Source: JTS-RE37 sp041743975 (lineage in GTDB: Bacteria; Bacteroidota; Bacteroidia; Flavobacteriales; Flavobacteriaceae). From it: DNA of 64,000 nucleotides. The position numbers and the translations under genes are program-made. The stretch lies in NCBI GenBank assembly GCA_041743975.1, contig JBGTLT010000069.1, positions 1-64,000 on the forward strand, in the 5' to 3' direction. Below are positions 8,075 to 17,804 of the stretch, in pieces. Position 1 is the stretch's first letter, and each line of letters starts with the position of its first letter. The notes under the pieces are model-generated. The model saw only the letters and a program-made list of their open reading frames with translations, was not told the origin of the DNA and did not search any database.

Positions 8075-9412
8075 ATGTCATGGAAATTTTGTCTTATTAT
8101 AATGTGTAGCGTTATAGCCGTACAGGCTCAGGAGAAATGGACATTGGATGATTGTGTAGCGTATGCTTTGGAACATAACCTCCAGGTACGCGATTTTAAG
8201 TACACAGGGGATTCGGACCGGGAAACCTACCGGCAGTCTGTTCGCAATCTATTGCCCAACGTCAATGCATTTTCGGACTATAATATTCGTTTTGGCCGGT
8301 CGGTTGACCCTAACGACAACTCCATTGTCAATACGGATTTCTTTTCCAATAATTATTCACTTCAGGCCAATATGGATCTTTTCCAGGGATTTCAGAAAGT
8401 AAACAGTATAAAAGCCGCATCCTTTCTCTACAAAGCCGCCAAAGAAGACTACTTGCAGCAGGAATACCTGCTCGCTTTCAGGGTGATGCAGGCTTTTTAT
8501 GATATCCGGTTCTATGAAGGGCTGGTGGCCATAGCCGAGGAGCAACTCCTTGTATCCCAGGGGAATTATGACCTCGTGCAAAGACAGATCGACCTTGGTT
8601 TGAAGGCGGGAGCAGACCTGTACGAAGCCCGCTCCATCCTGCTGACGGATAAGTTGAATGTGACCCAGAGCAAAAATCAACTGGTTGCTGCAAAGCTGAA
8701 ACTGATACAGGAAATGAACCTGGAGGGGGTAAATGATATTGCTATTCAGCCGGAAATCGAGGAGAGTTACTCTTCCGTGTATCCGATGGAAATTGATTCA
8801 GATACCATCTTTCAGGAAGCCCGTGGATTTTTACCCTTGTTAAAGGCGCAGGAATTACGGACCAAGGCAGCCAAAAAACAAATTTCGGTGGCGCGGGGAG
8901 AACTATATCCCTCCCTCTCATTATTTGGGGGCTATGGGACCGGATTTTATGAAACCAACAGGGATAGCCTGGGAACCACCATCCCGTTCCGGGACCAGTT
9001 CCGGGACAATACCTTTCAGTTTGTAGGTGTTTCATTGAATGTTCCCATAAGCAACGGATGGTCTGCCCGGTCCAGGATTAAACAACAAAAAATTGCCCAT
9101 ATGAGGGCCCAGAATGATTATGATGTGCAGGAACAGGAGCTGTACAGGACCATCCAGCTACTGGTGCAGGAATATGAGTCATTGGAAGTGGAGTACGAAC
9201 AGAGTACCCAGAAGATGGAAGCACAAAACCTTGCCTTTACCATCGCACAGAAACGGTATGAAAAAGGCTTGATAAATGCGCTGGAACTTTTTACGGCCAA
9301 AAACCTGTTGGCGAGTGCCCAGAACGAAAATTTGCAGGTTCGCCTGCGGTCCGAGGTGAATAAAAGCACTATCAACTTTTACAAAGGACTACCTGTCTTT
9401 GAAATTGAATGA
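8075..9412 (+). CDS. TolC-family outer-membrane efflux protein
   Basis: This 445-residue outer-membrane channel has a signal peptide (cleavage near VQA/QE at residue 18) and the TolC opening motif WTLDDCVAYALEHNLQV. Two OEP repeats follow, rich in long helices (about 140-230 and 340-430), with a strand segment (ELYPSLSLFGGYG) between them. It should form the exit duct for the adaptor and ABC transporter encoded downstream. The start was placed at ATG 8075 (MSWKFCLI) because ATG 8057 would lie upstream of the predicted sigma-54 transcription start. Confidence 0.92.
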   Translation: MSWKFCLIIMCSVIAVQAQEKWTLDDCVAYALEHNLQVRDFKYTGDSDRETYRQSVRNLLPNVNAFSDYNIRFGRSVDPNDNSIVNTDFFSNNYSLQANMDLFQGFQKVNSIKAASFLYKAAKEDYLQQEYLLAFRVMQAFYDIRFYEGLVAIAEEQLLVSQGNYDLVQRQIDLGLKAGADLYEARSILLTDKLNVTQSKNQLVAAKLKLIQEMNLEGVNDIAIQPEIEESYSSVYPMEIDSDTIFQEARGFLPLLKAQELRTKAAKKQISVARGELYPSLSLFGGYGTGFYETNRDSLGTTIPFRDQFRDNTFQFVGVSLNVPISNGWSARSRIKQQKIAHMRAQNDYDVQEQELYRTIQLLVQEYESLEVEYEQSTQKMEAQNLAFTIAQKRYEKGLINALELFTAKNLLASAQNENLQVRLRSEVNKSTINFYKGLPVFEIE

Positions 9413-9493
9413 TTTACGCCGTACCTGGCCCGGGAGTTAAGAATATAGAAAGATTACCCGTACAGGCTGCGTACGAATAAAGAAATAAGCGAT

Positions 9494-10744
9494 ATGGATA
9501 TACAACTGGAAAAGAAAAAAGGAATACGCCCAAAACATTACGGCTATATTGCCCTTGGGCTGCTACTGCTTTTCGTTGGATGGAAAATGATCTTTGGAAC
9601 TTCGGTGGCAACCTTCCGGACGGAAAGGGATAAATTGTCCATAGCGGAAGTAGTGGCCGGTAAATTTGATGATTATATTACCATCAACGGGAATGTAGCC
9701 CCAATTGCCACTATTTATATGGATGCTTATGAAGGGGGGCGGGTAACGGAAAAATTAATTGAAGAAGGGGCTACCGTCAAAGACGGGGATATAATCCTGA
9801 AACTCGAAAACCGGGGGTTATACGAACAGATCCTGGCCAGTGAAAGCAACCTCGCGCTCAAGCAGAACGACCTCCGTTCTACCAAACTGGCATTTGATTC
9901 AAGGCAGGTTGAAGGTAAAAAATCCCTGGCAACCGCACAATATGAGCTCCAGCGGCTCAAACGGAATTTTGAACAACAGGAAGCCCTGTTCAAGGATGAA
10001 CTGATATCCAGGGAAGTTTACCTGACCGCCAAGGAAAATTACGAACTCTCCCAGAAACAATTTGAGATCATCAAATTACAGACAGAGCAGGACGATGAAT
10101 TGCGGGAAACCTCACTGGCGGGACTCGATTCGGATTTAGCGCGGATGCAGACTACCTTGTCGATGGTCTACGAACGCATCGACCAACTCAACGTCCGGGC
10201 TCCCGCTGACGGGCAACTGGGTTTCCTGGATGCCGAAATTGGCCAGAGCATCGCCCAGGGCGAGCGTATAGGGCAAGTAAACGTCCTTACCGATTACAAA
10301 ATAGAGGCCACCATTGATGAGCATTATATTGACCGCGTCATCATTGACCTTACAGCTGTCCTGGAAAGGAACGGTAAGGAATACCCATTGAGGTTGCGGA
10401 AAGTATACCCGGAAGTACGCAACAGCAAGTTTAAGGTTGATCTTGTCTTTACGGACGAGAAGCCGGAGACGATCCGGACCGGCCAGAGCTACAATATCAA
10501 ACTGCAATTAGGGGAATCGAGCGATGCCCTGTTGCTGCCTAAAGGAAGTTTCTTTCAAAGTACGGGCGGGCAATGGGTATTTGTTGTGAACCCGGATGGG
10601 GAAGCTGCAATGAAAAGGGAAATCCGCATTGGGAAACAGAATTCCCGGTATTATGAGGTACTGGAAGGCCTTCAGGCCGGGGAGCAAGTGATCACATCCA
10701 ATTATGACAGTTTCGGGAATGCGGATAGAATAGTATTGAAATAG
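9494..10744 (+). CDS. Periplasmic adaptor, HlyD/MacA type
   Basis: This 416-residue membrane-fusion protein has a single N-terminal membrane anchor (about residues 17-33) and a first lipoyl half (GRVTEKLIEEGATVKDGDIILKLEN). A long coiled-coil hairpin (about 110-220, rich in Q/E/L/K) follows, then the second lipoyl half (LNVRAPADGQLG ... IGQSIAQGERIGQV) and beta-barrel domains. It links the inner-membrane ABC transporter to the TolC-like channel. It lies 81 bases after the TolC gene and 81 bases before the ATPase gene in one operon. Confidence 0.9.
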   Translation: MDIQLEKKKGIRPKHYGYIALGLLLLFVGWKMIFGTSVATFRTERDKLSIAEVVAGKFDDYITINGNVAPIATIYMDAYEGGRVTEKLIEEGATVKDGDIILKLENRGLYEQILASESNLALKQNDLRSTKLAFDSRQVEGKKSLATAQYELQRLKRNFEQQEALFKDELISREVYLTAKENYELSQKQFEIIKLQTEQDDELRETSLAGLDSDLARMQTTLSMVYERIDQLNVRAPADGQLGFLDAEIGQSIAQGERIGQVNVLTDYKIEATIDEHYIDRVIIDLTAVLERNGKEYPLRLRKVYPEVRNSKFKVDLVFTDEKPETIRTGQSYNIKLQLGESSDALLLPKGSFFQSTGGQWVFVVNPDGEAAMKREIRIGKQNSRYYEVLEGLQAGEQVITSNYDSFGNADRIVLK

Positions 10745-10825
10745 TCCCCTGAAAAAGGATGTTAAATAATGTCACAAAACTACTGGAAGATAAGTCTTTA
10801 TATTAATTACAAACCGAATCAGATA

Positions 10826-11521
10826 ATGATACAGATAACAAATTTAAAAAAGAGTTTCAGGACAGAGGAAGTAGAAACCCTGGCATTGAATAAAGTGAAC
10901 ATGAACATTGCAGAGGGGGAATTTGCTGCCATTATGGGACCTTCAGGATGTGGCAAATCTACTTTGTTGAACATCATTGGAATGCTCGATAATCCTACGG
11001 AAGGGAGTTACCGGTTCGCTGGGCATGAAGTGGGCGGTTTAAAGGAGCGACAGCGGACCGAATTGAGGAAGGGGAACCTGGGGTTTGTTTTCCAAAGCTT
11101 TAACCTCATTGATGAACTTACTGTTTTTGAGAATGTTGAATTACCCCTCATTTATCTCAAAATGAGCAAAAATGAGCGCAGGGAAAAAGTTACCAAGGTG
11201 TTGGAACGCATGAAAATTGCCCATAGGGCCAAGCATTTTCCACATCAGCTTTCAGGCGGGCAACAACAACGTGTGGCAATTGCACGGGCGGTTGTTACCA
11301 AACCCAAACTGATCCTTGCCGATGAGCCTACAGGAAACCTGGATTCCAAGAACGGAACAGAGGTCATGAACCTGCTTACGGAATTGAACCAGGAGGGAAC
11401 CACGATCGTTATGGTTACACATTCTGACCATGACTCCAATTATGCCCATAGGGTAATCAACCTGTTCGACGGCCAGATCGTTACGGAAAGCCAGAACAGG
11501 GCTATGGGTGCAATGGTATAG
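10826..11521 (+). CDS. MacB/LolD-like ABC transporter ATPase
   Basis: This 231-residue ATPase has Walker A GPSGCGKS (residues 38-45), Q loop FVFQSFNL, signature LSGGQQQR, Walker B LILADEP with D-loop TGNLDS, and H-loop MVTHS. It belongs to the MacB/FtsE/LolD group that drives FtsX-type permeases by mechanotransmission. ATG 10826 (MIQITNLKKSF) is the conserved start; the longer reading from 10769 adds an unrelated leader. It precedes the permease array and probably powers it. Confidence 0.92.
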   Translation: MIQITNLKKSFRTEEVETLALNKVNMNIAEGEFAAIMGPSGCGKSTLLNIIGMLDNPTEGSYRFAGHEVGGLKERQRTELRKGNLGFVFQSFNLIDELTVFENVELPLIYLKMSKNERREKVTKVLERMKIAHRAKHFPHQLSGGQQQRVAIARAVVTKPKLILADEPTGNLDSKNGTEVMNLLTELNQEGTTIVMVTHSDHDSNYAHRVINLFDGQIVTESQNRAMGAMV

Positions 11522-11616
11522 ACAATGCCAAACCGGCCCCGTCGGCAAACCTGCTCCAGGGTTAAAATCGGGAGTTTATTCATCACCTGATAGTTATCGG
11601 GAAAAATCAATCGGTC

Positions 11617-14046
11617 ATGATAAAAAATTATCTGAAAATCGCCTGGAGGAACCTTTGGAAATACAAAGGTTTCTCTGCCATAAATGTCGGGGGCCTTGCG
11701 CTGGGGCTATCCTGTTTTATACTGATTGCACTCTATATTGCCGATGAGTTAAGCTACGACCGGTATAATGAGAAAGCAGACAGGATTTTCCGGATAAATT
11801 CCGATATCCGTTTCGGGGGTACGGACCTTATAATGGCAGTTTCCGCCGACCCCATGGGTGCTACCTTAAAAAAGGATTATCCTCAGGTTGAGGAATATAC
11901 CCGCTTCTATAATTCCGATGGTGCCAAACTTATTAAAAATGGTTATGAATATATCCCCGAGGGGAGGGTGACCCATGCAGATTCCACACTTTTTAAAGTC
12001 TTTACGCTTCCATCGATCTTAGGGAATACCGCAACGGCCCTTAACGACCCGAATACGGTTGTAATTACCGAATCTGCAGCCAGGAAATATTTTGGATCAG
12101 TGAGCAACGCTCTGGGCAATACGCTGGAAACGGATGAGGAAAATGGCCTTTACAAAGTTACAGCCATCATAAAAGATGTACCCCACAACTCCCATTTCAA
12201 TTATGATTTTTTCTTTTCAATGGACAATGTGGATTATAATTTTGGCAATTTCCTAAGCCATAATTTCCATACCTATATTGTTTTAAAACCAGGGGAGGAT
12301 TATAAAGAATTCAGTAAAAAATTTCCAGAGGTTATTGATAAGTATGTTTTGCCACAGGCAAAGGAGTATATGAATATTGCCAGTATGGCCGATTTTGAAC
12401 GAAGCGGCAATAATTTGGAATATTCACTTACCCCCTTAACAGATATACACCTGCATTCCTCCCGGTCAGTTGAAATGGGGGTAAATGGCAACATTCAGTA
12501 TGTATATATATTCGCTGCTGCAGCCCTGTTTATCCTCCTGATAGCCTGTATCAATTTTATGAACCTGTCCACAGCCCGTTCAGCTGGCAGGGCCAAGGAA
12601 GTAGGTATGCGGAAAGTACTGGGAACTGAAAAAAAGGCATTGGTAGGCCAGTTTCTCCTCGAATCGACCCTAATGGCCTGTTTTGCGATGTTTTTGGCCA
12701 TCGGTATAACATGGCTGACAATGTCCTGGTTCAATACCATTGCCGGTAAGGAAATGGTTATTGGGACATTATTGCAAACACCCTATCTTCTTGTGCTGAT
12801 CTTGCTCCCGTTTTTGGTTGGGGGATTGGCCGGGGTCTACCCCGCGTTCTTTCTTTCTTCCTTCCAGCCTGTCATCGTCTTAAAAGGAAAACAAAATGCA
12901 ACAGTCAAAAAAAGCAATTTCAGAAATATTTTGGTGATCTTTCAGTTCACGACCTCCATCATCCTGGTAATTGGTACTGTTATTATCTACCAGCAGTTGC
13001 ACCATATACAGACTTCCAAAATCGGCTTTGACAAAGAACAGGTGCTGGTTGTGGACAATCCGGGATTAAACTGGGAAAAGCGGGAGTCCATAAAAAATGA
13101 GATCGGAAAACTAAGTGACGTCAAATCAGCATCCTTTGCAGGCTTTCTTCCGGTGGAAAATTCCTCGCGTACGGATAATACCTTTTCAACAGAAGCCGTT
13201 GCGAACACGGATAATGCCTTCAATATGCAAAACTGGAGCATAGATTACAATTATATTCCCACCTTAGGCATGGAAATTATAAAGGGTAGGAATTTTTCGC
13301 CTGATTTCGGGACTGATTCCACGGCAATCATCATAAATGAAACCACTGCCAACCTTCTGGAACCCGAAGATCCGATCGGTAAAAAACTGTATTCAAGGGA
13401 CGAGAGTGGGCTTACCCAGGAGTACTCCATTATTGGGGTAGTAAAAAATTTCAATTATGAATCACTGCGAAAGAATATTGGCCCACTTTCCTTTAGACTC
13501 AGGAATAACAGCTGGGCGTCTGCATACCGGATTAATGCCACCGATATAAAAAGCCTGCTCCAAACCATAGAAGCAACTTACAAAGATTATGCGCCGGGCA
13601 TGCCCTTCAACTACCAGTTTTTAGACGAAGCCTTTGATAATATGTACCGGCAGGAACAACGTGTTGGAAAAGTAGCCTTTAGTTTTGCCGTCCTCGCAAT
13701 TGTTATTGCATGCCTCGGATTATTCGGACTGGCAACCTATATGGCGGAACAACGAACCAGGGAGATCGGGATACGGAAGGTATTGGGGGCATCTGCCACC
13801 AACGTAGTCTCCATGCTATCTGTTGATTTCCTACGACTGGTGCTCTTTTCATTTGTGATAGCCGCGCCCGTAGCATGGTGGATAATGCACAAATGGCTTG
13901 AAGATTTTGCTTTCAGGATCAGCATGGGCTGGTGGATATTTATAGTAACCGGAGCCCTGGCGCTAATCCTTGCGCTCCTAACCGTGAGCTACCAGGCCTT
14001 GAAGGCAGCTAATGCGAACCCTGTTAAGAGCTTGAGAACGGAATAA
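11617..14046 (+). CDS. FtsX-like ABC transporter permease 1
   Basis: This 809-residue inner-membrane protein begins MIKNYLKIAWRNLWKYKG, the conserved amphipathic start of this family. A membrane segment lies at about 20-42, followed by a MacB periplasmic core domain (about 45-270). The first FtsX domain is near 285-410 (ACINFMNLSTARSAGRAKEVGMRKVLG). A second periplasmic region and the C-terminal FtsX domain (about 690-809, EIGIRKVLGASATNVVSML) end with ANANPVKSLRTE. It has no ATPase domain and presumably works with the ATPase encoded upstream. It is the first of three tandem full-length paralogues. Confidence 0.9.
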   Translation: MIKNYLKIAWRNLWKYKGFSAINVGGLALGLSCFILIALYIADELSYDRYNEKADRIFRINSDIRFGGTDLIMAVSADPMGATLKKDYPQVEEYTRFYNSDGAKLIKNGYEYIPEGRVTHADSTLFKVFTLPSILGNTATALNDPNTVVITESAARKYFGSVSNALGNTLETDEENGLYKVTAIIKDVPHNSHFNYDFFFSMDNVDYNFGNFLSHNFHTYIVLKPGEDYKEFSKKFPEVIDKYVLPQAKEYMNIASMADFERSGNNLEYSLTPLTDIHLHSSRSVEMGVNGNIQYVYIFAAAALFILLIACINFMNLSTARSAGRAKEVGMRKVLGTEKKALVGQFLLESTLMACFAMFLAIGITWLTMSWFNTIAGKEMVIGTLLQTPYLLVLILLPFLVGGLAGVYPAFFLSSFQPVIVLKGKQNATVKKSNFRNILVIFQFTTSIILVIGTVIIYQQLHHIQTSKIGFDKEQVLVVDNPGLNWEKRESIKNEIGKLSDVKSASFAGFLPVENSSRTDNTFSTEAVANTDNAFNMQNWSIDYNYIPTLGMEIIKGRNFSPDFGTDSTAIIINETTANLLEPEDPIGKKLYSRDESGLTQEYSIIGVVKNFNYESLRKNIGPLSFRLRNNSWASAYRINATDIKSLLQTIEATYKDYAPGMPFNYQFLDEAFDNMYRQEQRVGKVAFSFAVLAIVIACLGLFGLATYMAEQRTREIGIRKVLGASATNVVSMLSVDFLRLVLFSFVIAAPVAWWIMHKWLEDFAFRISMGWWIFIVTGALALILALLTVSYQALKAANANPVKSLRTE

Positions 14047-14077
14047 TCCCCTCCCCGGCCCTCCCCGGAGGAGAGGG
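14047..14077. repeat. GC-rich imperfect inverted repeat (CCTCCCC/GGAGGAG type)
   Basis: The run CCCCTCCCCGGCC followed by CTCCCCGGAGGAGAGGG directly after the permease 1 stop folds into a GC hairpin. Similar C-rich/G-rich elements recur at 14113-14145 and 16580-16613 in the gaps between the permease genes. Confidence 0.6.
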
Positions 14078-14112
14078 TACAAGGAAAGGAATTAAACTAA
14101 AAAGAATAAATC

Positions 14113-14145
14113 GTCCCCCTCCAGCTCCCCCGAAGGGGGAGGGAC
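14113..14145. repeat. GC-rich inverted repeat, second copy
   Basis: GTCCCCCTCCAG then CTCCCCC-GAA-GGGGGAG then GGGAC forms a strong hairpin about 35 bases before permease 2. No T run follows, so it is a dispersed intergenic repeat or an mRNA-stabilising hairpin rather than a clear terminator. Confidence 0.6.
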
Positions 14146-14179
14146 AAAGTACGGAATGACACATAAATAGAAGAACATC

Positions 14180-16579
14180 ATGCTGAAAAATTATCTGAAA
14201 ATCGCCTGGCGGAACTTAAAGAATAACAAAGGCTATTCGGCCATAAACATTGGGGGGCTTGCCCTGGGCATGGCCGTTACCCTTTTGATCGGACTTTGGG
14301 TGGTAGACGAATTATCGCATAACAACTACTTTGTTAAAAAGGAGCGACTTGCCCAGGTGTTTCAATCTCAAACCTTTAATGGGAATACCGGTACAGGTCC
14401 TGCTATACCCCGACCCCTGGAAAAGGCTTTAAGAGACGGGTATGCCGATAACTTCAAACATCTCGTTATGTCAACCTGGAACAACTCCAGGTATTTGAAA
14501 TATCAGGACAAAAGCCTTTCCAAATCCGGTTACTTCATGCAGCGGGAAGCCCCTGAAATGTTGGAATTAAACATATTGAAAGGGGAAAAAGACGGCTTGC
14601 GCGAGTTAAATTCCGTGATGCTTTCCGAATCCGTGGCATTTGCGCTTTTCGGAAAGGAAGAACCCATAGGCAAGACCGTTAAAGTAAATAATCAGTATGA
14701 TGTCATGGTCAGCGCGGTATATGAAGACATCCCCTTTAATAATTCCTTTCATGATGCCGAGTTTTTAATGCCCTGGGATAAAATCATTGCCACCCAGGAG
14801 TGGATGAAAGAAGCGGAGGATCAATGGGGCAACAACTCGTTTCAGATGTTTGTGCAGATTGCCGATAATACAACAATGGAAAAGGTCAGCAGGACAATTC
14901 TCAATGTGAAAAAGAATTTGAATGAAGATACGGCCGAATTCAATCCGCAAATATTTCTCTTTCCAATGAAAGAATGGTACCTGCACGGCAATTTTGAGAA
15001 CGGTAAACAGACCGGTGGACGAATAAAGTATGTGTGGCTTTTTGGGATAATCGGGGCGTTTGTATTGCTTTTGGCCTGTATAAACTTCATGAACCTGAGT
15101 ACGGCAAGGTCTGAAAAAAGAGCCAAGGAAGTCGGCATTCGAAAATCGATTGGCTCCCAGAGGAACCAATTGATCAATCAGTTTCTAAGTGAATCTTTTC
15201 TGGTTGTAGTATTCGCCTTCTTTCTGGCAACATGTATAGTGCTACTATCTTTAAACGGATTTAATGAGCTCTCTAAAAAGGAAATTTCTTTTCCCTGGGC
15301 GAACAGCTATTTTTGGCTTAGTTCAGTCGTTTTTATTGTTTTCACTGCTTTGGTGGCAGGAAGCTACCCCGCCTTGTATCTATCATCCTTCAAACCTGTC
15401 GATGTTTTAAAAGGAACTTTCAAAGCAGCAAAATACGCAGGCCTGCCCAGGAAAATCTTAGTTGTATTGCAGTTTACGGTTTCGGTTGCTTTTATAATTG
15501 GTACTGTGATTGTTATGCAGCAGATTAACCATGCTAAGAACCGTCCCGTGGGTTATGAGAAAGAAGGGTTGGTGCAAATCCCAACATTCAGTGAGGATTT
15601 TGCGGGAAAATATGATTTGATGCGGAGTGAGTTTTTGAACTCTAACGCGGTAATAGAAATGTCCTCATCCAGTAGCCCAACTACCCAGATCTGGTCGAAT
15701 CGCGGAGGTTTTGAATGGGAGGGAAAGCCGGAAGGTTTTCAGGAAGACCTGGCCTGGACAGAAGTATCTACGGAATATGCAAAGTCTTTAGGAATGAAGA
15801 TTGTTGAAGGCCGGGATTTTTCACGGGAGTTCGCTACCGACTCGAACGCTGTACTGATCAATCAGACCGCGGTTAAATATATGGGAATTCAAAATCCGGT
15901 TGGGAAACTGATTAAAGACGATGATGAGGAGGATCCGGAACCTCCTATGAAGATTATCGGGGTGGTCGAGGATATGATTACCCAATCTCCTTATGAACCG
16001 GTAAAACAAGGTGTTTACGTCTTCGATAAACACGGGAATTCCAGTTTTTACAATTTGAGGCTCAATCCCAATCAAAGCGCAAGTCAGAACATAGCGGTCA
16101 TAGAAAGGGTTTTTAAAGAACATTTCCCGGATCTTCCTTTTGAGTATGATTTTGTGGATACTGAATACGGAGAAAAGTTTGCTTCTGAGGAACGGATCGG
16201 GACGCTATCCGGAATATTCACGGCTTTGGCTATTTTAATCAGTTGCCTGGGGTTGTTTGGGCTAACTTCTTTTGTGGCCGAGCAGCGCACAAAGGAAATA
16301 GGGGTACGGAAAGTTTTGGGGGCAACGATATTTAATGTGTGGACCATGCTTTCCAAGGACTTTTTGAAATTGGTGGTTATCTCATGCTTTATAGCCGTTC
16401 CGATTGCCTATTATATCATGAATGGCTGGTTGCAGGATTATCCGTATCATATTCTCCTGGAGTGGTGGATCTTTGCATTGGCGGTAATCGGTGCCATGCT
16501 GGTCACTATTATTACGGTGAGTTTCCAGGCTATAAAAGCAGCCAATGCCAATCCTGTTGAGAGTTTAAGAACGGAGTAG
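14180..16579 (+). CDS. FtsX-like ABC transporter permease 2
   Basis: This 799-residue paralogue of the preceding permease has the same architecture. It begins MLKNYLKIAWRNLKNNKG, with a membrane segment at about 21-43 and a periplasmic core. The first FtsX domain is near 285-400 (ACINFMNLSTARSEKRAKEVGIRKSIG), a further membrane segment follows at about 425-445, and the last FtsX domain (EIGVRKVLGATIFNVWTML) ends ANANPVESLRTE. No ATPase motifs are present. It lies in line with permease 1, with only GC-rich repeats in the 133-base gap. Confidence 0.9.
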   Translation: MLKNYLKIAWRNLKNNKGYSAINIGGLALGMAVTLLIGLWVVDELSHNNYFVKKERLAQVFQSQTFNGNTGTGPAIPRPLEKALRDGYADNFKHLVMSTWNNSRYLKYQDKSLSKSGYFMQREAPEMLELNILKGEKDGLRELNSVMLSESVAFALFGKEEPIGKTVKVNNQYDVMVSAVYEDIPFNNSFHDAEFLMPWDKIIATQEWMKEAEDQWGNNSFQMFVQIADNTTMEKVSRTILNVKKNLNEDTAEFNPQIFLFPMKEWYLHGNFENGKQTGGRIKYVWLFGIIGAFVLLLACINFMNLSTARSEKRAKEVGIRKSIGSQRNQLINQFLSESFLVVVFAFFLATCIVLLSLNGFNELSKKEISFPWANSYFWLSSVVFIVFTALVAGSYPALYLSSFKPVDVLKGTFKAAKYAGLPRKILVVLQFTVSVAFIIGTVIVMQQINHAKNRPVGYEKEGLVQIPTFSEDFAGKYDLMRSEFLNSNAVIEMSSSSSPTTQIWSNRGGFEWEGKPEGFQEDLAWTEVSTEYAKSLGMKIVEGRDFSREFATDSNAVLINQTAVKYMGIQNPVGKLIKDDDEEDPEPPMKIIGVVEDMITQSPYEPVKQGVYVFDKHGNSSFYNLRLNPNQSASQNIAVIERVFKEHFPDLPFEYDFVDTEYGEKFASEERIGTLSGIFTALAILISCLGLFGLTSFVAEQRTKEIGVRKVLGATIFNVWTMLSKDFLKLVVISCFIAVPIAYYIMNGWLQDYPYHILLEWWIFALAVIGAMLVTIITVSFQAIKAANANPVESLRTE

Positions 16580-16613
16580 TCCCTTCCCCAACCCTCCTCT
16601 GAGGGGAGGGGCC
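16580..16613. repeat. GC-rich inverted repeat, third copy
   Basis: CCCTTCCCCAACCCTCC followed by TCTGAGGGGAGGGGCC pairs imperfectly. It sits directly after the permease 2 stop codon, the same position as the repeat after permease 1, so the element may have been copied together with the gene. Confidence 0.6.
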
Positions 16614-16645
16614 TAGACCATTTTAAAACAAATAAATATGAACAG

Positions 16646-17752
16646 ATGAAAAGCAAAATAATCTTAGTGTGCATTGGTATTCTTTCTTTGAATACAGCAA
16701 TTTGCCAGATTACCCTGCCATCCGGTGTCAACAAAAAAGCAATCGTTTCGGAGTGGGTAGGCATTACAAAAGTGGAAATAACTTATAACCGACCCGCTGT
16801 AAACGGCCGGGAAGGTAAAATTTGGGGAGATCTAGTGCATTACGGGTTTGCAGATTTGCAGTATGGCACGAGCAAGGCAGCCCCATGGCGCGCCGGAGCC
16901 AATGAAAATACTACGATAGAATTCAGTACAGAAGTCCTGATCGAGGGAAAACCCATCTCGGCAGGTAAATACGGTTTTTTTGTAGCAATGGGACCGGAAA
17001 AAGCCGTATTGATATTCTCCAATTACAATTCGGCATGGGGCAGTTTTTATTACGATGCCAAAGATGATGCCTTACGGGTAGAGGTGCCGGTTGTTCCTAT
17101 GGAAGACAGCAGGGAGCGACTCACGTATGAATTCAGTGACCAAACAGATGATAGTGCAACCATTGCCCTCGTTTGGGAAAAAATTAAAATTCCTTTCAGA
17201 ATTGCTGTTGATTTGCCTACCCTTCAAATCGCCTCATTTCGAAAAGAATTTAATTCCGGGAACTTCTATCAATACTGGCAAAACATGCATACAGCAGCCA
17301 ATTATTGTCTAATGAACACTATAAATCTGGAAGAAGGTCTTTCATGGGCAGAGCGGTCGATACATACCTACTTCGGCGAAGCCAATTTTAAGACATTATC
17401 CACTTATGCCGGTTTACTGGAAAAATTAGACCGAAAAAAAGAAGCCGATTCTGTAATGGCAAAAGCCTTACCTATGGGGAAGGTTGATGATATTTTTCAA
17501 TATGGGGTCGATTTGGCCCGTATAAATAAAAGTAAAGAAGCCTTTGCGGTTTTAAAAGCCAATTTTGAAAAATATCCCGATACTGATTACGGAATTTTGG
17601 GAATGGCGATGGGCTTTTATGCTATTAAAAATAAAGAAGAAGCTATAAAATTTGCCCAAAAGGGGAAGGGGAAAACAACTAATCCTGGCTTTTTAAACTA
17701 TTATTTAACCTTAATCGCAAACATGGAAGCGGATAAGGAAATATTTAATTAG
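16646..17752 (+). CDS. Secreted DUF2911-domain protein with TPR-like C-terminus
   Basis: This 368-residue protein has a signal peptide (MKSKIILVCIGILSLNTAICQ). A DUF2911 domain covers about residues 25-200 (EITYNRPAVNGREGKIWGDLV, APWRAGANENTTIEFSTEVLIEGKPISAGKYG, and the tryptophan-containing YNSAWGSFYYD). The C-terminal half is helical and TPR-like (SWAERSIHTYF, KKEADSVMAKAL, KEAFAVLKANFEKYPDTDYGILGMA). The function of DUF2911 is unknown. Its position between permease genes in the same orientation suggests a periplasmic accessory or an unrelated passenger of the operon. Confidence 0.82.
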   Translation: MKSKIILVCIGILSLNTAICQITLPSGVNKKAIVSEWVGITKVEITYNRPAVNGREGKIWGDLVHYGFADLQYGTSKAAPWRAGANENTTIEFSTEVLIEGKPISAGKYGFFVAMGPEKAVLIFSNYNSAWGSFYYDAKDDALRVEVPVVPMEDSRERLTYEFSDQTDDSATIALVWEKIKIPFRIAVDLPTLQIASFRKEFNSGNFYQYWQNMHTAANYCLMNTINLEEGLSWAERSIHTYFGEANFKTLSTYAGLLEKLDRKKEADSVMAKALPMGKVDDIFQYGVDLARINKSKEAFAVLKANFEKYPDTDYGILGMAMGFYAIKNKEEAIKFAQKGKGKTTNPGFLNYYLTLIANMEADKEIFN

Positions 17753-17804
17753 GTCATTTTATAATATCTGTCGGCATATCACAAATCATTTAAAGCCTTA
17801 GAAC

